Source: Poteriospumella lacustris (Eukaryota > Sar > Chrysophyceae > Chromulinales > Dinobryaceae). From it: a stretch of DNA of 64,000 nucleotides. The notes under the pieces are model-generated. The model ran no database searches. It was given only the letters and a program-made list of their open reading frames with translations, and was not told where the DNA came from. The translations under genes and the position numbers were made by a program. Shown one piece after another: positions 29,639-40,679 of the stretch; the first letter of the stretch is position 1; each line of letters opens with the position of its first letter. Location: contig SMOI01000094.1 of the NCBI GenBank assembly GCA_008000375.1, forward strand, positions 1 to 64,000, in the 5' to 3' direction.

Positions 29639-32120
29639 GTTGTATCGCCGGCGCTTCTCGCGCTCCATCTTCTCCGACAGGCCGCGCTGCAGCATCTCCT
29701 CGAAGTCCAGCTCCTCCTCCGCGTCGTTGGGCTCGGCGGCGGCGGCCGCGTCGCCCGCCGCGTCGCCGGCCTTGCGGCCCGTCACGAGCGTCTCGAAGCT
29801 GTAGCCCTGTTTGCGGCGGTGCTTGCGCTGGCGGAAGGCCTCGTGGCCCTCGGTGATGGCCTCGACGATGAGCTTCGTGCGCGCGCGGTCCTCCTGCAGC
29901 TCCATCTGGTACACGGCGGCGCGCTCGGCGGCCTCGTCGCCTTCGCCGTCGGAGACGTCGTCGACGATGTGGTCCAGGTCGCCCTTCTGCAGCCGCCCGG
30001 CGTTGCGCTCGTCCTCCGCGTCGCGCACGTTCGCCAGGTCGCCGAAGCCGAAGTCGCCGATGCCGCCCTCCTCCTCTTCCTCCTCCGCCTCGTCGTCGAT
30101 CAGCGACGACCGCTTCTGGTTGCGGAAGCGCCGCTCGTCCTCCTCGAGCATCATGCGGTACAGCGCGTTGCCCGTGCGCTCCTTCTTCTGCTTCGCCTCC
30201 CTCGGCCGAGCCGCTGCGTCGTCCTCTTCCGCCTCCTCCTCGCCGCCGCCGCCGCTGCCGCCGCTGCCGCCGTCAACTGCTGCGCCGTCCTCGTCGCGCG
30301 TCGAGTCCGCGAGGCTCTGCGCGTCGTCGGCAGCGTCGCTCGGCGTCGCCGTCGCCATCGCCATCGCCGTCGCCGTCGCCGCCACGGGGACCGCCGCGTC
30401 GCGCCGCTCGTCGACGGCGTCGTCGTCGTCTTCGTCGAGCAGCGACGCGCGCTGCGGCCGGTGCGACGACTTGCGCACGACGGGCGCCTCGTCGTCGTCG
30501 GCGGCGGCGAGCTCGGGCTTCGGGTCGTGCGCGGCGAGCTCCTCGTCCACGAAGAGCTCCTGCTCCACCACCTCGTTGCCCTCCTCCGGCGCGTCGTCTG
30601 CGTCCATCGCGTCCGCGTCGTCGCCGTCCTCATCGCCGTCCTCCTCGCCGTCCTCGTCGCCGTCGCCGTCGCTGTCGCTGTCGTCGACGTAGTCGTCGTC
30701 CGACGCGTCGCTGTCGTCGCGCGCGCGGCGGATGCGCCGGTAGAGGCGGCGGCGCTCCTCGTCCGTGAGGAACTGCCCGTCCGCCAGGCCGGCGTCGCCG
30801 AACTCGACGTCGTCCTCGTCGTCCGCCTGAAGCGCAGCCGCAGCGTCAGCGCGCGATTCGGTGGCGCGCGGCTGTTTCACTTACCATCTGCGCGTAGCGC
30901 GCCTGGCGCTCCTCGACGATGCGCTGCTCCTTCTCGAGGTAGTGGTCGCGCAGCAGCTCGACCAGCGCGCGGCAGTGGTCGGCGATCGCCAGCTGCTGCT
31001 GCAGCTCGTCCTGGCGGATGCGCCGCTGCGCGCAATAGTTCTCCGTCGCCGTGCGCTGCACCTGTCGCCGCAGCGAAATCATCAGCGCCGCGCGCGAGCT
31101 CGGCGCGACGCGCATCGGGGCGAGAAAGAGCTTTCGCTGAGCGTCCGCCGCCGCGCCCGCCGGCGGAAAGCCGTGCGGCTTCAGATGCGACAGGACGCCG
31201 CCCCTGGCGACCGGGCTCTGCGCCGCGGGGGCTGCGGCGGGCGGCGCCGAGGGCGCGTCGTCGTCGGCCTCGTCCTCAGAGTCCGACAGCGCGATCATGT
31301 TCGGCTCGTTCTCCGTGGCCGCCGCAGCCTGCGCCTGCGCCTGCGCCTGCGCCTCGTCCTCCTCGTCGGAGAAAGCGTCCTGCTCGAGGTAGGCGACGGG
31401 GTCGAACGGCGGCTCCTCGTCGCCGAACAGGCGGCCGAGCTGCTTCTCCAAGTACGTCTCGATGAGGTCCAGAGACTGCTTCCCCTTCCAGAGCGGCGCC
31501 AGATAGCGCCGGCTGCTGCGCAGCTTCGCGATGCGATCGGCGCGGCTCAGCCCCGTCGCCTTCGAAATCGCCTCGTTGCCGAGGCGCTTGTAGCGCTCAA
31601 TCTTCTCTTCCGCTTCGTCGGGATCGCTGCGTCAACAGACACTGTGAGATGAGAATCGCGGGCAGCAGCGGTCAGGGACGTACAGTTCGATGAGCTTCAT
31701 GCGGCGGAGGGTGGCCTCGGACGGCCCGCGCTCGATCTCCTTCACGGCCTCGATCTCCGCCGCAACGACCCGATTGAGCCCTTCGTCGCTGTCTTCTGCA
31801 TTGTCGCCCGCGTCATCGTCCGCGTCGTCGTCATCTTCGTTTTCTTCTCCGTTGGCCGCGTCGCTTTCGCTGCCGTCGTCGCCGTCGTTCGCTTCTGCCT
31901 CCGTGATCGGCGGCTGCTGGGCACTGTCGTCGCCGCTGTCAATAACCAGTTTGTCCCCCTGCTCGGGTTCATTGTTGTCGTTTTGTGCCTCGTGAAGGTA
32001 ATGGCTCGTTTGCTCTGGCTGCTGCGGTGAGGCAGTCGTGGAATCGGACGCTGGCCGCATGTCGTTGTAATGCCGATGGTCTCCGAGAGCCGCAGAGATC
32101 GGCGGACATGTATCCGCCAT
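28856..32120 (-). CDS. Claspin/Mrc1-like acidic replication-checkpoint protein
   Basis: Three exons, 32120-31684, 31626-30885 and 30826-28856 (introns of 57 and 58 bp), all joins in frame, give 1049 aa. The protein is extremely acidic and serine-rich. Features that recall claspin/Mrc1 are SSLIDDEAEEEEEEGG followed by a helical block (ERNAGRLQKGDLDHIVDD, then EDRARTKLIVEAITEG), a basic stretch ending QGYSFETL, and a long charged C-terminus. Claspin/Mrc1 travels with the replisome and mediates checkpoint-kinase activation. Much of the sequence is low complexity, so similarity could be compositional; a generic acidic nuclear protein is the alternative. Its stop is 147 bp from the converging FAN1 stop. 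Confidence 0.55.
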
Positions 32121-32580
32121 GATTCTTCTTATTTATCGTGTTGGGATGTGTTGGGATTGGCTGCTCTCTGTGGCTTGGCGCGTGACCCGTTGGCGGTCCT
32201 CGACGTCGACGTCCCAGTCGCAGCGGCGAAGGGGCAGCGAATTTGAACAAATTTGAATCGCAGAAGCCGGATTCGCTGTGAAAACAACGTAAATCCGGAA
32301 TTATCTGGGCGGTCTGATCTAGATAGTGGGTTTCTGGGAAACTGGGCACTGGCTCGTGGCCATCGACGGTCCCGATCGATCATCGACGGATATGCACCGA
32401 GACTGAACGACACCGTGGAACAGGGCACAAACAACTGGATCGTGTGCAGTCAATTCGTTCGAGTGGCGCTCAGTACGACCTCTGCGTCTTTATGTAGCAT
32501 TCTCTGCGCCGCTTTTTGAGAATTCGAATCCGATCGGGCTGCTTTACTGCCTCCGCGCCTACTGAGGCGATCTGCAAAAA
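32121..32580. promoter_or_regulatory. Divergent promoter region (claspin-like / 7TM protein)
   Basis: This 460-bp interval separates two divergent ATGs and is lower in GC than the flanking coding sequence. No repeat or gene is seen. Confidence 0.5.
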
Positions 32581-35500
32581 ATGAAGGAACTGTACAACTG
32601 GGGCAATTACAGCGTGACAGCCAACTTCGTGTCCGGCATCTTGTGGATTCCGTACACGCTCTTCCTCGTTTATCTGTTTTACGAGCACCACAAGCGCGAG
32701 AAGTTCCCGCAAAACCTGATCATGCTGCTGCTCGCAGTGGGCGCAGCATTTCGAACAGTTTGGTTTATGGGATGTCGCCTATATCAAACGACGATTGCGT
32801 TTCTGGTCATCAACCGCATCGCCATCCTCCTGCAGTTCAGTGCGCTGGCCGTGCTCATTCTCATGTGGATGCGGGCCCTCAAGATCACCCAGATCGCCTA
32901 CACCAAGCAGCCGTCGTCCCTGCTGCCGTCGTCCGCTTCGTTTGCGGGCAATCGCGCCCCCAAAGACCGCGACCAGTCGACGCAGTCGCCTGCCGCGCTG
33001 ACGCAGTCGCCGTCTCGGCAGTCGAACAGCTCATCGCTGCAGCGACAGACGACTCTGACACAGGCGTCGCGTCAGGCGCTGATGTTCAAGCAGGTCGAGG
33101 CGCAGTTCCAGCGACTGGTGTGGTACGTGGGTGTGTTTGTGGCCGTCGTGTGGCTGAGCATTCTGCTGTCGCTGCTGGGCGACACGGACTACCACCGCTC
33201 GTCGAGCAGCCAGTACTTCCAGGCGAACATCATCATGATCTCCACGCTCTGTCTGTGCGAGGCCTTCTTCACGCTGATCGTCGGCTTCCGCACGGCGCTG
33301 GCGCTGCAGAAGGAGCTGGCGCCCGTCTTCGTGTCCAGCTCGGCGACGCAGGCGCCGGGCGCGGGCAGCAAGCACTCGCACCTGACCGCCGCGACCCCCT
33401 CTGGGCTCCTCGCTCGCAGCGGCAACTATGGCGCTTCTTCTTCGATCGCGGGGCGCGGCCTGAAGACGGGGGGCTCCAGCGGCGATTTGGTCGCGCTCGG
33501 CGGCGGTGCGCACGACGAGCGGCTGCTGAGCCAAGGCAGCGACGCCGGCCACGAGCGGTGCTGGCACCGCGCGCTTTGCTGCGGCGTCCGCGGCGAGGGC
33601 AAGTCCTGCTGCGCCGCCCTGCTGGACTGCTGCGGCTTCCGCGCGTTCCTCAGCCTGTACCGCCTGTTCTTCACGCGGTCGCAGTCGGCGCTGGGGCTGC
33701 AGCTGCAGCGCGACGTGCTGCGGTCGCTGCTGTCGGTGTCGCTCATCGTGTTCGTCTTCTTCTTCCTGCGCGCCTTCGGCTTCCTCTTCCGCTTCATCGA
33801 CACGTCCAAGTAAGACCCTCGCCGCTGCACTGCGCCGCTGTTTTCGCTCACCGCTGCGCCGCACAGGTCGAACGACGCGGCCAACGAGGCCGTCGGCGAG
33901 GTGTGGTACCCGCTGCTCTTCTACCAGCTGCCGGAGCTCGTGCCGACACTGGCCATCGCCGCGGGCATATCGCCGCCGAACGGCGTCCTCAAGCGACTGC
34001 TGGCGGGCGCGTGGGCGCTGTGCTGCTGCGCGAGCGGCGGCGCCAGCGCCTACGCCTCCAGCGACTTCGCCAGCAGCGCGAGCGCCTCGACGCGTCGGAC
34101 GCGCGCCTCGCAGCGCTCGCAGCGGCGCGCTCAGCAGACGAGCGTCGGCTCCTCCGCCTCGTACCTCAGCAGCCTCACCGGCGGCACGTCGCTGCACAGC
34201 GGCCCCGGCGACGCGCAGCCGCCGGCGCTGGCACTGCCCGCCGGCGCAGCGGCCGCGTCGGCCGGCAGCAAACTGGCGCCCATCGCCGAGCACGAGCAGC
34301 CCGGCTCGCCGCAGGGCAGCAGCGTCGCGACCAGCTCGCTGGCCGCCAGTCAGCAGTCGGCCGCGAGCCTCGAGCGCCACGTCGGCGGCAGCCTGACGCA
34401 GCAGCTGCAGCTGCCGCTGCACCTGCAGCAACAGCTGCAGATCGCCCAGCTGCAGCACCAGCACCAGCAGCTGCTGCAGTTCCAGCAGAACCCGCTGATC
34501 CCGTCGCAGGCGGCGCAGGCGGCGGGCCGCGTCGACAGTCCTCCGCCGGTGCGAGCGCTGTCGTCGGCGGCGCGCGATTCGGACGCGTCGCTGCTGCTGG
34601 GGCGGCTGTCCGAGCTGCAGACGGAGCCGCGGCACAGCGACGCGATGGCCGCGCCGGGCGGCGTCCAGGTGCAGCGGTCGCAGTCGTCGTCCGCGACGCA
34701 CTCGGTCGACTCGCACCGGCCGAAGGCGTCGTTCTCGATCGCCTCGTCGCCGGTGAACGGCGGCCTGACGTACCCTCACCGCGCGTTCGGCGCGAGTCAG
34801 CGCGAGGAGGTGCTCGTGGACGACGTCCTCGACGGCAGCCGGGACAGCGCCGACGCCTTCGACGAGCGCGCGCTGCCGCGGTCGGCGCCGTCGCAGCCGC
34901 AGACGCCGGTCGTGTGGTCGCCGCTCACGGGCACGTCGCTCGCCAGCAGCGCGGGCGCGCCGCTCGTCGGCTCGCAGCAGTCGTCGCTGCCGCAGTCGCT
35001 GCCGTCGTCGGCGCGGTCGCAGTCCTCGTCGCGCCACCTGCGCGGCGCGCTGCCCCCGCTGCACGCGCAGTCGCAGTCCTCGTCGCAGCAGCGCGCGGGG
35101 CTCATCTCGCTGCTCTTTGGGCGGCGCGGCGCCGGTGCGTCGGCCTCGTCGCAGCGCCCGCCGCGGTCGGTCGACGAGGACTTCGACGACGAGCGGCAGC
35201 AGTCGGCCGACTACGCCGAGCTGCTCTACCGCCTCAACTCGTACGTGCCCGAGCGGCTGCACTCCGCCGACGCGCTGTACACGAACATGGACGCCGCTCT
35301 CCTGCAGCGGGACCACGTCGGTGCCGCGGCCCTCGCCGCCGCCGGGCTGGGCGCGCAAGAGGACGCGCCGCCCGTCGTCTCGGCCAGTGAGGAGGGCGAG
35401 CACGCGCTGGCCGCGTACCTGGCGCCGAAGAGCCGCTGGGCGCGCGGGCCTGACGCGGGTGACGCCGACGCCGACGCCGACGTCGAGCAGGCGCGGCCCT

Positions 35501-35598
35501 CGGACGGCGACGGCAGCGTGCAGAGCGGCGGCAGCGGCAGCGGCAAGCGGCGGCAGTCGGCGCTGTCGAAGTCGTGGCTGCACAAGGTGATGGGCTGA
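32581..35598 (+). CDS. Seven-transmembrane protein (THH1/TOM1/TOM3-like) with long disordered tail
   Basis: Two exons, 32581-33809 and 33867-35598 (57-bp intron, joining DTSK to SNDAANEAVGEV), give 986 aa. About seven hydrophobic segments are visible: FVSGILWIPYTLFLVYLFY, NLIMLLLAVGAAFRTVWFM, IAILLQFSALAVLILMWM, VWYVGVFVAVVWLSILLSLL, an IIMISTLCLCEAFFTLIVGF segment, SLLSVSLIVFVFFFLRAFGF, and a final one after the splice (WYPLLFYQLPELVPTLAI). The layout resembles THH1/TOM1/TOM3 proteins, but this is a pattern-level judgement. Loops are Ser/Gln-rich, with a Cys-rich loop near CCAALLDCCGF. The last ~550 residues are Ser/Gln/Ala-rich, with no domain apart from a Gln/His-rich stretch (LQLPLHLQQQLQIAQLQHQH). 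Function unknown. Confidence 0.6.
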
Positions 35599-35733
35599 CC
35601 GCGGGGCGGCGCTCCGCGGCGATTTTGTTTGGTAGATAGTACTGCGTTAGGTTCTTATTGATTTTGACGGCGGCCGCCGCCTGATTCTCGCGCGATTCGC
35701 TATTTACAGTGCGGGCGACGTAAATGGCGCGAC

Positions 35734-36450
35734 TCAGACGCCGTGCAACAGCGCGTCGAGCTTCTTCCTCCGCTTCTCGTCCTTCTTCTCCTTGTTGTAC
35801 TCTCTCCAGCTGCCTTCGCCGGCCGGCGGAGCGGCGGCGCCACGCTCGCACTCTTCTTCGCGCTTCCGCTTCGTTGCCTCGCGGTTGCGCTCCAGCTCCT
35901 GCAGGTCGACGTAGTGGCCGAGCTGGCGCACGGCGCGGTCGACGGCCTGGCCGGTGCTCTACGGGCATCGCAAATGAGGAAAGCGCGGACACAGGTGGGG
36001 CGTAGGGCCTACCGGGTCGAAGAGGTGCGGCTTGGCGGCCGTGAAGCGACCGCTCTGCGTGTTGAAGGCGCCGGCGTAGCGGTACTCGTCGCCCGAGGAG
36101 AGTCGCAACGGCGGCGTCTGCGCCGCAGGCGCGGGCACGAAGACCTTGGGCTTGTCCCACGTCGTCTCTTTGGTCAGGGGGTTGTGGTAGTAGCTCTTCT
36201 TGCTCGCAGGGTCGAAGTACTCGAGCCACACGTCGACAGCCGCCGCCGGGTGGTTCGCAATAACCGCCGAATCAGCCGGCCTTCTCACTGTAGCGAGGGT
36301 TGTCCTTTCGAGCACCAACGAAGAGGAAGGAGCGGTTGTGACAGGTCGCACAGGTTGCTGTTGTGGTTGTGTGGTGTTGCTGGCATCGATGCGGTCCAGA
36401 ACGCTGGACAGCGCGGCGACCGTCGAGAGAACGGGGTTGGCTTCACTCAT
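35734..36450 (-). CDS. WW-domain protein, probably nuclear/RNA processing
   Basis: Two exons, 36450-36013 and 35958-35734 (54-bp intron, the shortest seen here), give 220 aa. The start is ATG 36450 (MSEANPVLSTVAAL). A single WW domain reads WLEYFDPASKKSYYHNPLT then KETTWDKPK; the first Trp, YYHN and final Trp-x-x-Pro are all present. WW domains bind proline-rich peptides. The second exon is strongly basic (QLGHYVDLQELERNREATKR and, at the end, KEKKDEKRRKKLDALLHG), a pattern seen in nuclear splicing-associated WW proteins. Partner and process are inferred, not shown. Confidence 0.82.
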
Positions 36451-37087
36451 TGCCCGGCGCTTCGTTTTCGGTAGCAAGTGTAGCTTCTGTAGCACTGTCG
36501 CACACGAGCTCAACAATACACCTAGTTACACATATTCTGCGTTGCCACAGTCAGTATGGCCGTCTGTATCGCGTTAACTGCATATGCCTGTGGGTTTTTT
36601 TGATCTCGGCGAGTCGGCGAGGGCCCTTGGCCATGTACATGACGACGACGACGACGACGCTGCCCGTTTCGTGTTTTGGCCACCGCCGCCCGCCAGCACC
36701 GCCCGCGCCAGTGACTGACCGTCACTTGGCCTTGGCCTTGTTGCTGCTAAAAACGATTGGTGATCCCCTAAGATCGCTGACGGGTTTGGACAATGACCAA
36801 GGGCCTTAGAGGGATTCATTTCGCAGCTTGCTGTGCTCCCCCGCATCTGCGCAGATGTACGCGGCCGGTGGTCTCCCGACACCTACGACCCCTCCGGTTC
36901 CAGGTTGGAGTGACGCCGGCCGAAAGTACCCGGGCAGTTCTGCGATTCAAATCTCCCGTCGATGGTCTTTTGGTTGGAAAGAGCTGGCCGTTAGGGCCGT
37001 TGGTGATGCGATCAGCAGACTAACGGCCAGCGCGCATTCAGCGATCATTTCCGATTCTGGCCGTGACCAGCACCAAAGAAGTCAAGA
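36451..37087. promoter_or_regulatory. Divergent promoter region (WW protein / low-complexity protein)
   Basis: This 637-bp interval lies between divergent starts. A short (gac)n run is near 36640-36660. Short open frames occur on both strands, but none has coding character. Confidence 0.5.
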
Positions 37088-38446
37088 ATGTTCTCGGTGA
37101 CTATTTCGCCCACCAACGAGGCCAACCAACAGCAGCCCAAGAAGTTTGCCTGGAAGGTGAATGGCTCCTTGGCGACGCTGGTTGTGTCCGAAGACGTGGT
37201 CGCGCTGCCGCAGCGCGGCAAGGCGCCGTCTGCGGCGTCAGCGTCCGCGGTCATTCGCTGCCACAAAGTTCCGCAAGGAGCCAAAAAGAGGTCGCCCAAG
37301 GCGGTGAGTGCCAAGGCGAAGCCAAAGTCCCCAAGAATGCCGTCGACCTACTCTGAGAGCAACGTTTTCTCCGCGCGCCCGCTGGCCGCGAACGGCTTCG
37401 ACACCGCAGCGTCGGTGTCGCGCACGCGGTCCTGGAGCGAAGCGTCAGACTCAAGCACGCGCGCTTTCACAAGCGGTGAGTCATCGGACTCATCGACGCC
37501 CCGCAAACTGGCGCGATCCTGGAGCCAGTCGTCGGTGCACTGCTCGCGAGTCTCGTCGCTCTGCGACGCGCTGCCGCAGTCGCTGCTGGTCGCAGCCAGC
37601 TCCGGCCCCGGCGGGGCCATCGATGCGAGCGGCACACTCTCATATCACCACAGCAGCGCCCTTGCACCAGCACGCAGATACGCAGACGATGCAGACGACG
37701 CAGACGATTTGGACTTGTCGTCGATTTGGCGCGACGACTGCGCAGGCGACGTGGACGCGGAGCCGTTCGACTGTCGCTTCCTTTCCTGCTGGTCGCCCGT
37801 CGCACCGCTCGACGACGCGAACGACGAAGACGACATTCCTCTCCTGGATGGCTGGGACTCGGCGCGTACGAGCCGCGAAGTCCGCCTCTCCGACGACGGC
37901 GACAGCGTTGCGCAGTGGTCCCGCGACGAGGCCTGCGGCGGTGCACGCGACGAGGCCGGCGAGGCGACCGACCTGCTCAGTCTGAGCCTCAGTCTGAGCC
38001 TCAGTCTGAGCCTCAGTCTGAGCCTGTTCGAGGTCGACGAGGCTACGGACGACGGAGACGCGGCGTCGCTGTGTTTGTCGCTGACCGCGACGCAGCCGAC
38101 TCTCACCGCGGCCGATGCTCCGGCGGCCGCGACCGCGGCGACTCACCCGCCGCCGGTCACTGCGACAGCGGCGCCCTCCACGGCGACATCGGCGCCGTCG
38201 TCTTCCCACCGCCAACCGACAGAACTTGCAGTGCGCAGTCGCCCGGCTCTCTCGAGCAGCGATGTGCAGCGGCTCGCGCGCATCGCTCTGCTCGGCGACT
38301 GCGACGGGGCCGACCGCGCGGTCGACTCGTGGCAGCGCCGAGACGCGGACGTCGCCCTTCTCTCGTCGTGCGTCCCGCGCTCGCTCAACGCACAGCGCCG
38401 GCAGCTGGCTCTGCTGCGTCGTCTCGATCTGCTGTCGACGGGCTGA
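37088..38446 (+). CDS. Low-complexity Ser/Asp-rich protein of unknown function
   Basis: A single frame of 452 aa from ATG 37088 (MFSVTISPTNEANQQQPKKF). Only the first ~70 residues look folded (KKFAWKVNGSLATLVVSEDV). The rest is rich in Ser, Asp and Ala, with repeated RSWS motifs (RTRSWSEAS, LARSWSQSS) that could be phosphosites or 14-3-3-like sites, clusters such as DDADDADDLDL, and an (SL)n tract from a 12-bp tandem repeat. The C-terminus (QRLARIALLGDCDGADRAVD then RRQLALLRRLDLLSTG) is helical. I do not recognise a family. The long ATG-initiated frame and coding-like composition support a real gene. Confidence 0.6.
   Translation: MFSVTISPTNEANQQQPKKFAWKVNGSLATLVVSEDVVALPQRGKAPSAASASAVIRCHKVPQGAKKRSPKAVSAKAKPKSPRMPSTYSESNVFSARPLAANGFDTAASVSRTRSWSEASDSSTRAFTSGESSDSSTPRKLARSWSQSSVHCSRVSSLCDALPQSLLVAASSGPGGAIDASGTLSYHHSSALAPARRYADDADDADDLDLSSIWRDDCAGDVDAEPFDCRFLSCWSPVAPLDDANDEDDIPLLDGWDSARTSREVRLSDDGDSVAQWSRDEACGGARDEAGEATDLLSLSLSLSLSLSLSLSLFEVDEATDDGDAASLCLSLTATQPTLTAADAPAAATAATHPPPVTATAAPSTATSAPSSSHRQPTELAVRSRPALSSSDVQRLARIALLGDCDGADRAVDSWQRRDADVALLSSCVPRSLNAQRRQLALLRRLDLLSTG
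37976..38023 (+). repeat. 12-bp coding tandem repeat (Ser-Leu)n
   Basis: Four exact copies of ctcagtctgagc in frame, encoding alternating Ser and Leu within the low-complexity protein. Copy number is likely variable. Confidence 0.9.
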
Positions 38447-38728
38447 CCGCGCCGCCGCCGGGCCGGCCGCAGCCATCACTACCACCGCTCCGCTGGCACT
38501 GAGGGTAACTTAATTGCGAAATCGCGAATACTGTGGGCGCTGTTCACTACAGAGACTAAGACAGGCGCCACGCCCGCCGCGGCGCACGTATACCCGCCGG
38601 GGCAGAGGCATAAGTGAGCCGCTTGAGGCCGGCGCGGCGAGGTGGCCGGTGCACTGCGCAGCGCACGGAGGGTCTGCGGTGCGGCGTGGCCCGTCGCCCG
38701 TCGCACCGATGCGCACGCGAGTGCGCGA

Positions 38729-40336
38729 TTACGCGTCGGTCCACTCGCCCTTGATGTAGTGGGCGAAGAGCTCGAGCGCTGCCTGCGGCTTGTACGCGGG
38801 CACCTCGTGACCTGCGAGAGACGACGACGACGAAACGTGAGCGAGGGCGGCGAGCGAGGCGAGCGGCGCGGGGGAGACGTACCGGCGCCGTGCACAGTGG
38901 CGAAGGCGAGCTTGGTGTTGCGGAACTTGGTCAAGTAGCCGGCGGTCTGGCCGTCCGCCGTGAGCCACTCCTGCCAGCGGCGGCCGGAGACGTGATAGCC
39001 GAGGTCCCAGATCCAGGACTGGGTGCCGACGGTGGCGCACACGTCGTCGTCGTCGCCGGAGTAGACGAGGATGTTCAGGCCGAACTTCTTGTCGATCAAG
39101 TACTTGTAGTACGGCGTCATGGACTTGGCGCCGTCGACCTGGTTGTAGCGGATGGTGCGCGAGCAGTCGAGCCAGTTGATGTCGCTCTTCACGTGGAGCG
39201 CGGCCTTCACCTCGGGCAGGTTCAAGTAGGTGGTCATGTAGTCGGACGCGCACGGCTCGTAGCCGTCCACGGGCTCCAGACCCACGATCGACTTGCGGAT
39301 GCTGGCCAGGCCCTGCTCGTGCACGCCAGAGTACTCCTCGCGCATGGCGGCGAGCTGGTGGTTCAGGAACCAGGTGCGCTGCGCACGACCGGCCTTGCGA
39401 GGAGAGTCCTCGAGGCAGACGGGGTAGTCCAACGCGTAAGGGTTCAAGTTGCCCACCTCGGCGTACATGGCCAAGAACAGGGTCTCACAGGTGGTGAACT
39501 GCAGCGACGACGACGAGGTCAAGACGCGGTCGGCGCAGGGCGAGCGGACGGAGACTTACGTTCTTAGTGGCAATGCAGTCCGCCTGGTAGCGATCCCAGA
39601 GCGGCTTGGAGATCAGCTGGTGGCCCCAGTATGTGTCCAAACCAGCGGGAATGGCCGAGTAGAAAGTAGTGGCGGGGTTTCCAACGGCGAAGCCCTTGAA
39701 GTTGATGGAGGGGTCCTGGCCGGCGGAGTTGCGGTCGACGATCTCCTTCGCGAGGGTGGGCATGTAATGACCACCGTACGACTCGGAGGTGATGTACAAG
39801 TCGTTCGAGCGGTACTGAGGGAAGCGCGCCAGGAACTGCTGGATCAACGCGTAGTTGTCCTTGGCGGTGGTGGCGTCGTCGGTCTTGTAGTCGTCGCCGG
39901 ACTCGTCGCTGCTGTAGGAAAATCCGACGCCGCAGGGAGCTTCGATGAAAACCATATTCGCAATGGTGTTCCAGGAGTAAGGGTTCAGCGACAGGGTCAT
40001 GTCCTTGTTGGGGCGAAGCGGGCCCTGCTCAGTCATGAAACCCAACAGGCCGGAACATCCAGGTCCACCATTGGTCCAAAAGGCAACTGGGTCGGTGACA
40101 GGATTATTCTGGGACTCAGCAAACCAATAATGCAAATTCTTCGTCGCCGTGACGGGCAGGTAGCCGGAGAATTGGCGGAAGTTCAAGTCCAACTTTTCCG
40201 TGCCGGGCAAATTCTTGACCTCATCGGCCAATGCCTCGGGGGTGTAGTCGGCAGAGACAACCGCCGCACCCAACAAAAAGGTGGTCAACACAAGAGGCAG
40301 CATACTTCTCGAGGAAATCTGTTGTGGGTTTGCCAT
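38729..40336 (-). CDS. Secreted/lysosomal serine carboxypeptidase (peptidase S10)
   Basis: Three exons, 40336-39560, 39498-38883 and 38811-38729 (introns of 61 and 71 bp), give 491 aa. An in-frame ATG at 40303 begins MLPLVLTTFLLGAAVVSA, a textbook signal peptide; ATG 40336 adds 11 residues before it. S10 motifs: FWTNGGPGCSGLLGF (oxyanion region), ITSESYGGHYMP with nucleophile Ser186 (Ser-Glu-Ser where most members have Gly-Glu-Ser), LVYSGDDDDVCATVG with catalytic Asp about 410, and VHGAGHEVP with catalytic His466 created by the last splice. The enzyme removes C-terminal residues at acid pH, in vacuoles or outside the cell. Paired cysteines along the mature region fit a secretory-pathway protein. 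A heptamer repeat lies about 80 bp upstream. Confidence 0.95.
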
Positions 40337-40679
40337 CTTTGTTTGCCGAAGGCGGCAGCACGTTGATGCGGAGGGCGACACAGACGCTCCAACGCGACAC
40401 AGCTGCGGATGTGCACGACATGCGACATGCGACATGCGACATGCGACATGCGACATGCGACATGAGACACAGTATTATGATGATGACGGTGCTTGCAGGT
40501 TGGGGGTTGGTTCTCCATTCTCTATGTATGCTATGTGGGGCCCTTACTTTAGTTATGGTCTACCATTTTTATGATGCCAGCTTTCAACGACGGGGTAACT
40601 TATGGCACTGAGTACTTGTCTCTTGGTATCCTCATTTTGCCCGATGCAAGATAGTTGCTAACCCAGGACACAAAGCATA
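40337..40679. promoter_or_regulatory. Divergent promoter region (carboxypeptidase / VF530 protein) with heptamer repeat
   Basis: This 343-bp interval lies between divergent starts. A heptamer array occupies 40417-40465; the remainder is lower-GC unique sequence. Confidence 0.55.
40417..40465. repeat. Heptanucleotide tandem repeat (gacatgc)n
   Basis: Seven copies of gacatgc, six exact and the last gacatga, 81 bp upstream of the carboxypeptidase ATG on the minus strand. It reads as MSHVACR-type repeats in one minus-strand frame, which is an artefact. Confidence 0.95.

Noticed and set aside
28724-31465. 913-codon plus-strand frame
   Set aside because: Antisense to the acidic claspin-like gene. 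Runs of Arg, Val and Leu mirror GAC/GAG-rich codons.
32643-35390. 915-codon plus-strand frame overlapping the 7TM gene
   Set aside because: It is the shifted frame of the same gene, crosses the intron, and is Ala/Arg-rich with no hydrophobic segments; the 7TM frame has clear membrane helices.
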